In this document: positions 1-8,438 of the stretch, piece after piece
Layout of the letters: the number at the start of each line of letters is the position of its first letter
Position numbering within the stretch: position 1 is the first letter of the stretch
From: Bacteroidales bacterium
GTDB lineage: Bacteria > Bacteroidota > Bacteroidia > Bacteroidales > M50B96
Assembly (NCBI GenBank): GCA_021740905.1
Contig: JAIOYV010000044.1
Coordinates: 1 to 57,326, forward strand
Direction of reading: 5' to 3'
Length of the DNA: 57,326 nt
Made by a program: the position numbers and the translations under genes
Notes under the pieces: model-generated
Databases searched by the model: none
Seen by the model: only the letters and a program-made list of their open reading frames with translations
What the model was told of the DNA's origin: nothing

Positions 1-138
1 AGCCCAGCTTACACAGTTCGGTCGTGCGCCACGGTCATACCTTTCTTTCGATACTTTTATAACCTTCCTAAAAGGCCACCATCTTGAAAACAACATACAC
101 TTCACGTGTCGAAACACGTTCCGTGTTTCTTGGCACAC

Positions 139-1536
139 TTAATCTTTTAAACAGCGCACTGAAAAACCCAGGCTTTTCCAACTGGTATTGTTTAATAAAC
201 TTGTGGTGTTATACATTAAAACACTGTTTCTCCCAACCACTGTACCCGGATAGGATATTGAAGCAGCTTCGTCAATTGACCAATAATGAGTTCTCATGTG
301 TTGATCGGAGAAATTTCCATAATAAACACGGATACCGGCAGGAAGACCTGTAAAATCACTGCTGTTGGTTGCAGTGCCAACCCCACCTGTCCAGAATATC
401 TGGGCCTGGGTACTTGTCGATTTCATTTTGTCTCCTGCAACTGCTTCTCCACCCAGATAAGTTGTCAGCGATAGCCATTCATCGTTTGTCGGAATGTGCC
501 AACCGGTTGGGCATATTCCCTGGAAGTTACCAACAGGGGCCATACCTGGTCCCCACAAAGTTTCATCTGTAGCCCCATTATAATATTGCACCATTTCGCT
601 CCAGTTGTACAATCCGCCAAAAGTGCTGCAATTCGAAGTTTTATTTTGATAGCAATATTTCTCGATAACGCCATTGTCGCTGGTTTCCTGATGCAAAACT
701 CCTGTATTAAAGCTTTTTTTCATTACCCCCACGTCAAGATTTTCTTTCAACCAGCATTGAGTTCCGATTTGCACAGTATTGTAAGTTTTTCCGGCATAGG
801 TAACTGTTGGAGTACCTGGGCAAGCCGTGCTGGGAGGTGGTGGTGGAGGAGGTGTTGGTGTTGGTTTTTTCTTTAACTGGAGATTCTGGCTTTCACCCGG
901 TGAGGCATTCAATACATACCGGTCATCACCTGCAAATCCCTCAAAATAAAGTTGGTCGCCATCAGCATAAGGTATAGTAACCGAAGCTGAAATATATCCT
1001 TCCGGCGGCATTTCCATGGTTCCTTTATATACGATGGCCGGTTCTGCGCCGTCAATTGTATTTGAGCTGATGATCTTCAATGAAGTATAGCTTGTGCGCC
1101 AGATAGCAGTGATAACAATTAGGTCCTCGGTACCGGGTGTGAGATAGAATGAGTGATATCCTTCCTCAAGAAATCCTGAGAAAAGATTCTGATGCCTTCC
1201 AAGCATATTGGAGGCCGAAATTGTCACCCTATCCATTTCCGGAACATAGACATTAATATGTCCCATATCCTTAACCGGATGATTGCTGATTAATTCCATC
1301 GAAAATACCTTTGAAGGAAGAAATGTAAGCGACTTGTCAAGAATTAGAGTAGAACCCGGAGACAGGACTATAGGCCCGATGTTCCGTGTCAGGTTGTATA
1401 CATGGATACTTTCCAATTGCACCGGGATGTCGTTGTCCATACCCGTAAACGTCAATTGGATGTTTTGCCCTTGCACCAGCAAAACGCTGAACAGGCAAAG
1501 AGGCAAAAGGACGGAGAGTAATTTCTTAATTTTCAT
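139..1536 (-). CDS. Secreted FISUMP-domain protein
   Basis: A 465-residue exported protein. The N-terminus is a signal peptide (about residues 1-24, ending in VQGQN). Residues 25-220 form a beta-rich domain I do not recognise. A proline-rich linker (KKKPTPTPPPPPPPS) follows at about 222-237. Residues 245-465 match the Fibrobacter succinogenes major paralogous (FISUMP) domain, seen in YNTVQIGTQCWLKENL, CPTGWHIPTNDEWLSL and the terminal GFSVRCLKD. FISUMP proteins are surface or secreted proteins of Bacteroidota and Fibrobacterota; their biochemical role is largely unknown. There is no T9SS tail after the domain, unlike the FISUMP protein at 16990-20079, so localisation by the signal peptide alone is an inference. 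The gene stands alone on the minus strand, with a long repeat-rich spacer upstream. Translation, domain call and start are secure; function is not. Confidence 0.85.
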   Translation of the reverse strand: MKIKKLLSVLLPLCLFSVLLVQGQNIQLTFTGMDNDIPVQLESIHVYNLTRNIGPIVLSPGSTLILDKSLTFLPSKVFSMELISNHPVKDMGHINVYVPEMDRVTISASNMLGRHQNLFSGFLEEGYHSFYLTPGTEDLIVITAIWRTSYTSLKIISSNTIDGAEPAIVYKGTMEMPPEGYISASVTIPYADGDQLYFEGFAGDDRYVLNASPGESQNLQLKKKPTPTPPPPPPPSTACPGTPTVTYAGKTYNTVQIGTQCWLKENLDVGVMKKSFNTGVLHQETSDNGVIEKYCYQNKTSNCSTFGGLYNWSEMVQYYNGATDETLWGPGMAPVGNFQGICPTGWHIPTNDEWLSLTTYLGGEAVAGDKMKSTSTQAQIFWTGGVGTATNSSDFTGLPAGIRVYYGNFSDQHMRTHYWSIDEAASISYPGTVVGRNSVLMYNTTSLLNNTSWKSLGFSVRCLKD

Positions 1537-2293
1537 ACGTATAGAATTTAAATTAGTAATTACTTGTAAAATTAAAACAGTCTTATTTAAAAAACTTGCC
1601 CAATGAGTGAATGGTAGCTTTCAGTGAACGAACGGTATTGTTTAGTTAGTGGACGGTATTTGGCAGTCTTTAATCTCCAGTCCGCAGTCTTCAGTCGCCA
1701 GTCCACAGTCGTCAGCCTTCAGTGGGCAGTAGACAGTTTGTAGTCAATTGTTAAGCGAAAAGTTGTGGGAATAATTCTGATTCCTAATGGATCAGGAAAA
1801 TAATCATTTGGCTACGTTATGCAAACAGATTTCTCCCTACGGTCGAAATGACAGATCGCTGATAAGAGGGGCGAAAGGGGGCGAGCGAAGCTCGCCCAAC
1901 TCCACCCCCTGATAAAACGACGCATTTGTCATTTCGAGCTACAAGACAAAAAAAATGGGCACAAAGAGAAATGACAAAAAGAAAGGATTTATGATTTATG
2001 ATTAACGATTTTAAATTTTAGAAGTGTGGAACGATCCCCCAGATCAAAAATCTAAAATCGTTGATTTTATATCTTAAATCAATTTTTCACATTTCTAATT
2101 TTCAAGCTTTTACGAAACACTGTCATTGGTACCAGAGGGAGAAATCTGTGTCAATTTCTTATGCCCATTGTTTCAGCGTCTTAAGATACATGGTCATGTA
2201 CTATCATCCAGTATTTGTCCGGTTGAGAACTGCTTGCTGAGGACAGACCGACTGAGAACTGATGACTGCCTACTGATGACTGCCTACTGAGAA
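1537..2293. other. Repeat-rich intergenic region
   Basis: No convincing gene. Positions 1666-1745 and 2220-2300 hold degenerate short repeats built on CAGTC/ACTGC words (for example two copies of GATGACTGCCTACT at 2261-2288). A perfect 8-bp stem with a 3-base loop lies at 1879-1897 (GGGCGAGC gaa GCTCGCCC). The rest is AT-rich with no coding signal. Confidence 0.6.
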
Positions 2294-3088
2294 CTACCGT
2301 ACTGATTTTGAAAAATGGGTTATGGCATCCCTGAACTCATTCAGTTTCCGTCGTGAAATGCTTAATTCGGTGCCATCTGTAAGCACTGCAAAATCACCTT
2401 CATAACTCGAATAGGCTTTCAGGAAATTCAGGTTGATGATAGTGGACCGGTGGATCTTGAAAAATTCAGGGTTTAATAGAATTTTTTCAAATTCGCCCAA
2501 TGATCGGCTTGCCACAATTTTGTTCTGTCCCTGAAAATGAAGATTCGTATAATTGCTGTCTGCTTCGAGGTACATCAGATCGTCTACATTAACTACACGG
2601 AATCCAAACTGATCAGGGACTGTGATTTTAGTGATCTTTTCCTGACCCGATTTCATAAGCTCTTGCAGGTTTTCCAACGATTCGCGGTAAATCTCCTTCG
2701 CTTCAGTTTTGCTTCGCCTCTCTTCGTGGTGCAAAATTGCTTTTGCCACGGCCCCTTTTAGTTCGTTAGCATTGATGGGTTTTAAGAGGTAGTCGATGGC
2801 ACTTGCACGGATAGCCTGGATGGCATATTCCTCGTAGGCTGTGGTGAAAATAACAGCATAATTTTCTTTGGAGATGGAACGCAAAAATGCAAAGCCATCT
2901 TCTTTGGGCATGGAAATATCGAGGAATATGAAATCAACCTCACAGGATTTTAGCATCTCGCGGGCTTTGTTGGCAGAATCGGCAGAACCACAAATATTTA
3001 TTTCGGGGCATACTTTGGCCAATAACAACTCAAGTGATGTACGCAATTTTTTTTCATCGTCAACAATCAATGCCTGGTACCGTTTCAT
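2294..3088 (-). CDS. LytTR-family response regulator
   Basis: A 264-residue response regulator of the LytR/AlgR type. The receiver domain (residues 4-120) has the acidic pair in IVDDE (D10, D11), the predicted phospho-acceptor D57 in FLDISMP, the conserved T/A region FTTAYEEYA and K103 in LLKP. A linker of about 35 residues with helical character follows. The C-terminal LytTR DNA-binding domain (about 155-262) shows ITKITVPDQFGFRVV, YLEADSNYTNLHF, and FKIHRSTIINLNFL, all typical. It should bind promoter DNA when phosphorylated, usually by a LytS-type kinase. No such kinase is adjacent. A close paralogue lies upstream at 3435-4226. The target genes cannot be deduced; the preceding FISUMP gene is on the same strand about 760 bases downstream. 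Confidence 0.93.
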   Translation of the reverse strand: MKRYQALIVDDEKKLRTSLELLLAKVCPEINICGSADSANKAREMLKSCEVDFIFLDISMPKEDGFAFLRSISKENYAVIFTTAYEEYAIQAIRASAIDYLLKPINANELKGAVAKAILHHEERRSKTEAKEIYRESLENLQELMKSGQEKITKITVPDQFGFRVVNVDDLMYLEADSNYTNLHFQGQNKIVASRSLGEFEKILLNPEFFKIHRSTIINLNFLKAYSSYEGDFAVLTDGTELSISRRKLNEFRDAITHFSKSVR

Positions 3089-3434
3089 AGTAGAGGTGCC
3101 TGTATTTCCTGGAGTTTAATACCCAAATATTTCCCTATAAAGGTACCACTAGTTTTTGAATAGAAAAAAAGAAAATCAGTTTAAGGAGTTCTGAGTTAAA
3201 GGAGTTCTGAGTTGATATTACCCTGTTTTCCAAATGAAGGTAAGCGTTGAGACCTATTGAGCATCTGTATATAGCCGGCCTTTTCTTAGTTAAGGGTTTT
3301 TGGCCAATGAGCAGTAAATTTGTTTATGCTCCCCCCGACGACTAATACATCTAATTTAAAAACACTGAATCTCAGGATAAGGCCAACAGATTTCTCTCCG
3401 CCAGTTGACGGCTACAAATGACATAGGAAGCGGA
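3089..3434. other. Intergenic region with short direct repeat
   Basis: No gene seen. The direct repeat GGAGTTCTGAGTT occurs twice at 3185-3213. The second copy continues as a 15-base word (AGTTCTGAGTTGATA, 3203-3217) that recurs exactly inside the coding sequence at 17248-17276. The part near 3100 is AT-rich and probably contains the promoter of the LytTR gene at 2294-3088. Confidence 0.5.
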
Positions 3435-4226
3435 TTACTCCAACGATTTTGAGTAACGGCTTACAGCCTCTTTAAACTCGCTCATTTTTATCCTCGAAAT
3501 GCTTAATTTTGTGCCATCGGTAAGCTCTACATAATTTCCCGGGAAACTGGAATAGGATTTTAGGTAATTGAGGTTGATGATGGTGGATCGGTGAATCCTG
3601 AAAAATTCGGGGCAAGCAAGCATTTTTTCAAAATCTTGCAACGAACAGGTAGCCACAATCTTGCTAAGCCCCGAAAAGTGAAGTATGGTGTAATTGCTGT
3701 CGGCCTGGAGGTACATCAGCTCGGCCAGTTTTACTACATTGAACCCGGAATGTATAGGAACTGTTATTTTGGTAATCGTATTTTGCCCGGATTGAATTTG
3801 CTCCTGTAGATTGTCCAGCGATTCGTGATAGATTTTCAAAGCTGCGTTCCTTCTTTTCCTCAACTCGTGATATTGAATTGCTTTCGTCACAGCATCTTTT
3901 AGCTCTATGACATTGACAGGTTTTAGCAAATAGTCGATTGCATTGGCGCGGATCGCCTTGATTGCATATTCACTATGGGCTGTGGTTATTATGATGGCAT
4001 AGTTTTCTTTTGGGATGGTTCGCAAAAAAGCAAAACCATCTTCATGGGGCATCGAAATATCGAGGAAAATGAAATCCACATCACAAGACACAAGCATTTC
4101 ACGGGCTTCGCGGGCCGAACCAACCGAGCCACACACAGTAATTTCAGGACAATTGGCAGCCAAAAGCAATTCCAACGTTTCTCGCAATTTCCGTTCATCA
4201 TCCACAATAATGGCCTTGTATCCCAT
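3435..4226 (-). CDS. LytTR-family response regulator, paralogue
   Basis: A 263-residue response regulator closely related to the product of 2294-3088. From the chosen start, the receiver has IVDDE (D9, D10), phospho-acceptor D56 in FLDISMP and K102 in LLKPVN. The LytTR domain shows YLQADSNYTILHF and FFRIHRSTIINLNYL. I chose the ATG at 4226 because it gives MGYKAIIVDDE, aligned with the paralogue; an in-frame ATG at 4259 would add an AT-rich, non-conserved 11-residue extension. The two genes are separate transcription units by spacing (about 350 bases) and look like an ancient tandem duplication, since only part of the sequence is identical. No cognate LytS-type kinase is adjacent. The divergent hybrid kinase at 4728-7823 carries its own receiver and is not an obvious partner. 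Confidence 0.92.
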   Translation of the reverse strand: MGYKAIIVDDERKLRETLELLLAANCPEITVCGSVGSAREAREMLVSCDVDFIFLDISMPHEDGFAFLRTIPKENYAIIITTAHSEYAIKAIRANAIDYLLKPVNVIELKDAVTKAIQYHELRKRRNAALKIYHESLDNLQEQIQSGQNTITKITVPIHSGFNVVKLAELMYLQADSNYTILHFSGLSKIVATCSLQDFEKMLACPEFFRIHRSTIINLNYLKSYSSFPGNYVELTDGTKLSISRIKMSEFKEAVSRYSKSLE

Positions 4227-4727
4227 GATGAATATTATTTTAAGCCCCAACGAATACAAATCTACACTCTTTGATAAGTTTATTTGATCCCAATGTGTGA
4301 ATTGCGGCTAATTAAGGATGAACGGTAGTACCTGTTTATTGAACGGTAAAATTTTTGAAAAATAAGGCTTTCTTCATTGTCATTTATGCACACTCTTCTG
4401 CGTAAGTGATACTTTTATAACACTTCCCAAAATTTATTCTTTACCATCCTATCGAAAAAAAAGATTATTCAGGCTAAATCAGCAGCAGATAATTATCTTT
4501 ACCATTCCGAAGGCCAAGTTTAAATTCACGAAAAATGGATAACCAGCAGGTACAAGCAATTCGTATGGATCATCATTCATCCAGCGATGCTATAGCGCAG
4601 GTGAACTCAGTTACCCCATTCAATTGTTGATAAAGTCCTATCATTTTATTATAACTAAAGCAGTTTTATCCCGTATATCCCGAATGTCAGGTCAATAATA
4701 CCTGCTAATGCGGAAGAGGTAGAAATA
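4227..4727. other. Divergent intergenic region
   Basis: This 500-base AT-rich spacer separates the minus-strand LytTR gene from the plus-strand hybrid kinase and must hold both promoters. I see no small ORF with coding character and no strong hairpin. Confidence 0.4.
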
Positions 4728-7700
4728 GTGAATTTCTTATTCAGAACAATAAAAATGATTGAGATATTAAAACAAAACGAATTAGCTGTCGATCAGAATA
4801 CGCTGGACTTTGTGGCCCGGCAATCAGAAATAATCCTGATTCAAAGCGATGAAAATTTCATCATTCAAAACATCAGCGCCAATTGCCAGGAATTCGGGAT
4901 GGAAATTGAGGATTTCATTAAACTTCCGTTGGAAAGCATAATCGACTTTCACTTTTCAATCTATATGAATAAATCAGGCTTGGGCATTAATGGAAGCCTT
5001 AGCTATCAATTGAGCATCCCTTCAGATAAACTATCAATACCTGAAATCCATACACGTCGAAACATTCATGGCTTATTAAGTTATAGCCCCTCGGGCCATC
5101 TTATTTCCAGCCTTTGGACTATTCATCCCAGCATAAAGCCCGAAACCCAACTTCAGAAAAAAGTTTGGAAGACAGACTATAAGCAGGATTTGTTTAAAAA
5201 CTTGTTCGAAACTGCCGGCGATGCCATTTTTGTGATGAATGGCAACAACTTTATCGATTGCAACCAAATGGCACTCGATATGTTTGCCTGTACACGTGAT
5301 CAAATAATCAATCATTCGCCATTCGAGTTTTCGCCTAAATTACAACCCGATGGAAGGTCATCGAAAGAAAGTGCCATTGAAAAAATCCGCAAATCAATTT
5401 CAGGTGAAACATTGATTTTCGAATGGCTGCATTGCAAGCGAGACGGTACTCCATTTTATGCCCAGGTTAGCCTAAATGCGCTGAACATAAACGGTGAAGT
5501 CCTGATCCAGGCAATTGTGAGGGATATTAACGAAACAAAAAAAGCCTCTCAGAAGTTAGCGTATTCCGAAGAATTCAACCGGAAATTGATGGATGCATCG
5601 CCGATGGGTATTATGCACCTCGACAGAGAAGGCCGGATTACTTATGAAAACCTTCGTATGTCGGAGATAATGAGTGGTGTAAAACAGCGACGGCCCGAAT
5701 TGATTGGGAGGAGGGTGTTTGATTTCCCGGGGATTATGGATGGCAGTTTGGGCAAATACCTAAGTGAAGTTTTTCAAGGAAAAAGTGTTTTGTCAAAAGA
5801 AATCAGATATACCTCTATACATGGAAGAACTATTGATCTTGAGCTAAACGGAGCTCCCATGTGCTCTTTAAAAGGGGAGATGGAAGGTGCCATTATTATT
5901 GTTGAGGATATTGGCCGACGTTTAAAGGCAGAAGCTGAAATCATCCAAATCGACAAAATGTATCGGCTTATTTTCGAAAACTCTCCATTGGGTATCGGTA
6001 TGTCGACCTATAAAGGACAATTATTGGCTTACAATCAAAAATTGGCTGATTATTTTGGGTATTCAGAGGAGGAGTTTAAGGCGATGTCGACTTCGCAATT
6101 ATACACAAATCAACAGGATAGGGAGTCTGTATTAGCTATTTTGAATGAGGAGGGAAGGGTAAAAGATTTTAAGGTAAGCTTTCGAAGGAAGGATGGCAGT
6201 GAGTTTTTTGCTGAAATAAACATCCATCCTTATGAAATCGATGGCGAAGAAGCCATGATGGTGGTGGTGAACGATATCACAAATCGTATTGAATCGGAGG
6301 AAAACATCAGGGTCCTATCTTCATCGGTAGAGCAAAGTCCCGCTTCGATTGTAATTACCGACAAACAGGGTCACATCGAATATATCAACTCAAAGTTTAC
6401 ACAAGTTAGTGGCAAAACGTTGGAGGATGTAAAAGGTAAAAGTGCAATTGGAATGATCAGCCGGTTCAATTCGTCCGAACTAATAGATCAGATTAATACT
6501 GAACTTCTAAATAAAGGAAAGGTTATTTCTGAAATCCAAAACGAAACCGGAAACGGCGACAAGATTTGGGAACGATTCCAGGTTTCTACCATTGTTAACT
6601 CGAAACAGGAAGTGACCCACTACCTGGGCATTCACGAGGATATTACCTCGCAGAAAACCCATGCAATGGAGATGGAACGTGCCAGGGAAATTGCCGAGAA
6701 ATCGGACAAGGTGAAAACAGTTTTCCTTGCTACCATGTCGCACGAACTGCGAACTCCATTAAATGCTATTATTGGATTCTCCAGCCTTATCGAATCCGAT
6801 TCGGAAAACCCTGAAACAAGGTCGTTCGGGAACATCATCAACAAAAGTGGACAGCACCTTTTATCAATCATAAACGACATGTTTGATATTTCGGTTATCG
6901 AGAGCGGAAACATAAAACTATATAAAGAGCAGTTCAAAATAAGCAACTTCTTTGAGGAGACCTATCAAGTGCTTCGCGCCGATCAGGAACGGACCGGGAA
7001 ATTCCATATCGAACTTAGTAGAAAAATACCCAAAGGGTACAACGATCAAATGATCGTAACTGATAAGGGCCGTTTAAGCCAAATCTTTGTCAACCTTTTG
7101 AAAAATGCCTTTAAGTTTACCGAATCGGGAAGCATTGAATTTGGCATTTCCCAGGTCGAAGGCAGTTCCATTACATTTTATGTAAAAGACACCGGAGTAG
7201 GTATTCCGAAAGAACAGCAAGGGTTGATATTTAATTTGTTCCAACAGGTCGACGATATTTATACCCGGAAATCGAGTGGGGCAGGTATCGGGCTTGCACT
7301 TTGTAAAAAATTGGTTGAATGTATGGGCGGGAGCATCGCTTTGGAATCGGAAGCAGGTATCGGCTCTACTTTTTATGTAACACTGAATGAGGTGATACCC
7401 CGGATTCAGATTGAGCCAGTGAGAAAATCGACAAGCAGCATTGTGCCTGATCTGAAGGGTAATCTCATATTGATTGCCGAAGACGAGGAATCTAACTTTA
7501 GGTTATTAAAGGCATGGGTGGAACGTACCGGGGCAAACATTGTATGGGTAAAAGATGGCCAGGAAGCTGTGGATTATATAGCTGGGAACCCGCAGATTGA
7601 TTTAATCCTGATGGATGTTAAAATGCCCAGGCTGAATGGCTACAAAGCCACTCAACTTATTAAACAGATGCAGCCCGACATCCCCATTGTTGTGCAAACT

Positions 7701-7823
7701 GCTTATGCCCTATCTGGCGATGTTGAAAAGGCCATGCTTAGTGGCTGCAATAGCTATGTGTCGAAACCCGTGTCAAAGTCTAAATTATATAAGGAGCTGA
7801 CAAAGTACCTTGTCGGGAAATAG
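4728..7823 (+). CDS. Multi-PAS hybrid sensor histidine kinase
   Basis: A soluble-looking 1031-residue hybrid kinase with no clear transmembrane segment. The N-terminal region (about 25-145) resembles a phytochrome-type PAS_2 domain (IQNISANCQEF), but no GAF/phytochrome domain follows. Four PAS domains then lie at about 150-272, 280-403, 408-523 and 525-640 (for example FENSPLGIGMSTYKG and VEQSPASIVITDKQG). The HisKA domain has the phosphorylated H672 in MSHELRTPLNAIIGFSS. The ATPase domain (about 770-890) shows the N box VNLLKNAFKFT, DTGVGIP and GAGIGLAL. The C-terminal receiver (about 913-1028) has predicted phospho-acceptor D963 in LMDVKMP. The start is GTG at 4728; an ATG at 4755 is an alternative. 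Signal output is probably through an unlinked phosphotransfer protein or regulator. The sensed cue is unknown; cytoplasmic PAS domains often sense redox, oxygen or ligands. Confidence 0.93.
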   Translation: MNFLFRTIKMIEILKQNELAVDQNTLDFVARQSEIILIQSDENFIIQNISANCQEFGMEIEDFIKLPLESIIDFHFSIYMNKSGLGINGSLSYQLSIPSDKLSIPEIHTRRNIHGLLSYSPSGHLISSLWTIHPSIKPETQLQKKVWKTDYKQDLFKNLFETAGDAIFVMNGNNFIDCNQMALDMFACTRDQIINHSPFEFSPKLQPDGRSSKESAIEKIRKSISGETLIFEWLHCKRDGTPFYAQVSLNALNINGEVLIQAIVRDINETKKASQKLAYSEEFNRKLMDASPMGIMHLDREGRITYENLRMSEIMSGVKQRRPELIGRRVFDFPGIMDGSLGKYLSEVFQGKSVLSKEIRYTSIHGRTIDLELNGAPMCSLKGEMEGAIIIVEDIGRRLKAEAEIIQIDKMYRLIFENSPLGIGMSTYKGQLLAYNQKLADYFGYSEEEFKAMSTSQLYTNQQDRESVLAILNEEGRVKDFKVSFRRKDGSEFFAEINIHPYEIDGEEAMMVVVNDITNRIESEENIRVLSSSVEQSPASIVITDKQGHIEYINSKFTQVSGKTLEDVKGKSAIGMISRFNSSELIDQINTELLNKGKVISEIQNETGNGDKIWERFQVSTIVNSKQEVTHYLGIHEDITSQKTHAMEMERAREIAEKSDKVKTVFLATMSHELRTPLNAIIGFSSLIESDSENPETRSFGNIINKSGQHLLSIINDMFDISVIESGNIKLYKEQFKISNFFEETYQVLRADQERTGKFHIELSRKIPKGYNDQMIVTDKGRLSQIFVNLLKNAFKFTESGSIEFGISQVEGSSITFYVKDTGVGIPKEQQGLIFNLFQQVDDIYTRKSSGAGIGLALCKKLVECMGGSIALESEAGIGSTFYVTLNEVIPRIQIEPVRKSTSSIVPDLKGNLILIAEDEESNFRLLKAWVERTGANIVWVKDGQEAVDYIAGNPQIDLILMDVKMPRLNGYKATQLIKQMQPDIPIVVQTAYALSGDVEKAMLSGCNSYVSKPVSKSKLYKELTKYLVGK

Positions 7824-7880
7824 AATAGGAGTCGATGAAACGAAGCTGGTAAAGGACTGAGGAGATTTCCGCCATTTTTT

Positions 7881-7888
7881 GTATTTTT
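7881..7888 (+). promoter_or_regulatory. Candidate -7 box for the toxin-antitoxin pair
   Basis: TATTTTTG fits the Bacteroidota -7 consensus TAnnTTTG and lies 25 bases before the ATG at 7913. No clear -33 TTTG is seen at the usual spacing. Confidence 0.4.
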
Positions 7889-7912
7889 GTATCAAAAATC
7901 AAACAGTACACG

Positions 7913-8116
7913 ATGTCGACAATTACAATCAAGATAAACGATAGGACTGTAAATGCCAAACGTTTGATAGGTTTTCTGAAAGATTATGCCCATGATAATC
8001 CGTTTGTTGAAATAGAGAAAGCATATAATAATACTACCTTGGAAGCATTAGTAGAAGCCGAAAAAGGAAATTCTGAGAAGATTGATAGCATTGATGATTT
8101 TTTCAACGAGATATAA
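7913..8116 (+). CDS. Small antitoxin-like protein
   Basis: A 67-residue protein with a basic, strand-forming start (TITIKINDR) and an acidic, helical C-terminus ending DSIDDFFNEI. It fits the usual layout of a type II antitoxin: an N-terminal DNA-binding or dimerisation part and a C-terminal toxin-wrapping tail. The stop overlaps the start of the downstream YafQ-like toxin frame (TAATG at 8114-8118), the translational coupling typical of toxin-antitoxin pairs. I do not recognise the antitoxin family with certainty. The identification rests mainly on size and on the neighbour. If the toxin is truly inactivated by its frameshift, the antitoxin may be a remnant or may protect against a related toxin elsewhere. 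Confidence 0.65.
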   Translation: MSTITIKINDRTVNAKRLIGFLKDYAHDNPFVEIEKAYNNTTLEALVEAEKGNSEKIDSIDDFFNEI

Positions 8117-8402
8117 TGGCATTTACTTTCAGACGAACCGGCCAATTCAATAACGATCTTAAACTGATAAAAAAAGATCGATCAATGATTTTGAGAAACT
8201 TAAAGACTTTATCAAGCATATTCTTATAAATGGGAGTACAAATATTCCTCAAGAATATTTTCCTCATAAGCTAAAAGGGGTTTACAATAATAGTTGGGAA
8301 TGTCATGTGTTAAACGACCTTTTAATTATTTGGAAGGAAGATACTTTCAATTATGAAATTACTCTTGTAAGAGCAGGATCACATTCTGATTTATTTAAAT
8401 AA
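8116..8402 (+). pseudogene. YafQ/RelE-family toxin, frameshifted
   Basis: The frame opened by ATG at 8116 encodes about 20 residues of a RelE-superfamily toxin (FRRTGQFNNDLKLIKK) and then runs to a stop in the wrong frame at about 8227. In the -1 frame the protein continues from KKRSINDFEKLKDFIKHIL to ECHVLNDLLIIWK and the terminal LVRAGSHSDLFK, which is characteristic of YafQ-type mRNA interferases. The two halves join exactly at a run of seven A (8169-8175) read as A AAA AAA in the first frame. A single missing A would explain the break. The same heptamer is also a classical -1 slippery site, so the options are a pseudogene, a homopolymer sequencing error, or programmed frameshifting. The conserved C-terminal histidine and the rest of the catalytic half are intact in the shifted frame. 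Confidence 0.8.
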
Positions 8403-8438
8403 AAATGAGAATAAGGAACTCTGCAAACACCTAATTCC

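Noticed and set aside
84-353. Plus-strand frame overlapping the end of the FISUMP gene
   Set aside because: It lies antisense to a clear FISUMP domain and has no signal or motif of its own.
1879-1897. Terminator for the LytTR gene at 2294
   Set aside because: The stem is strong but lies about 400 bases beyond the stop codon and has no T run on either side.
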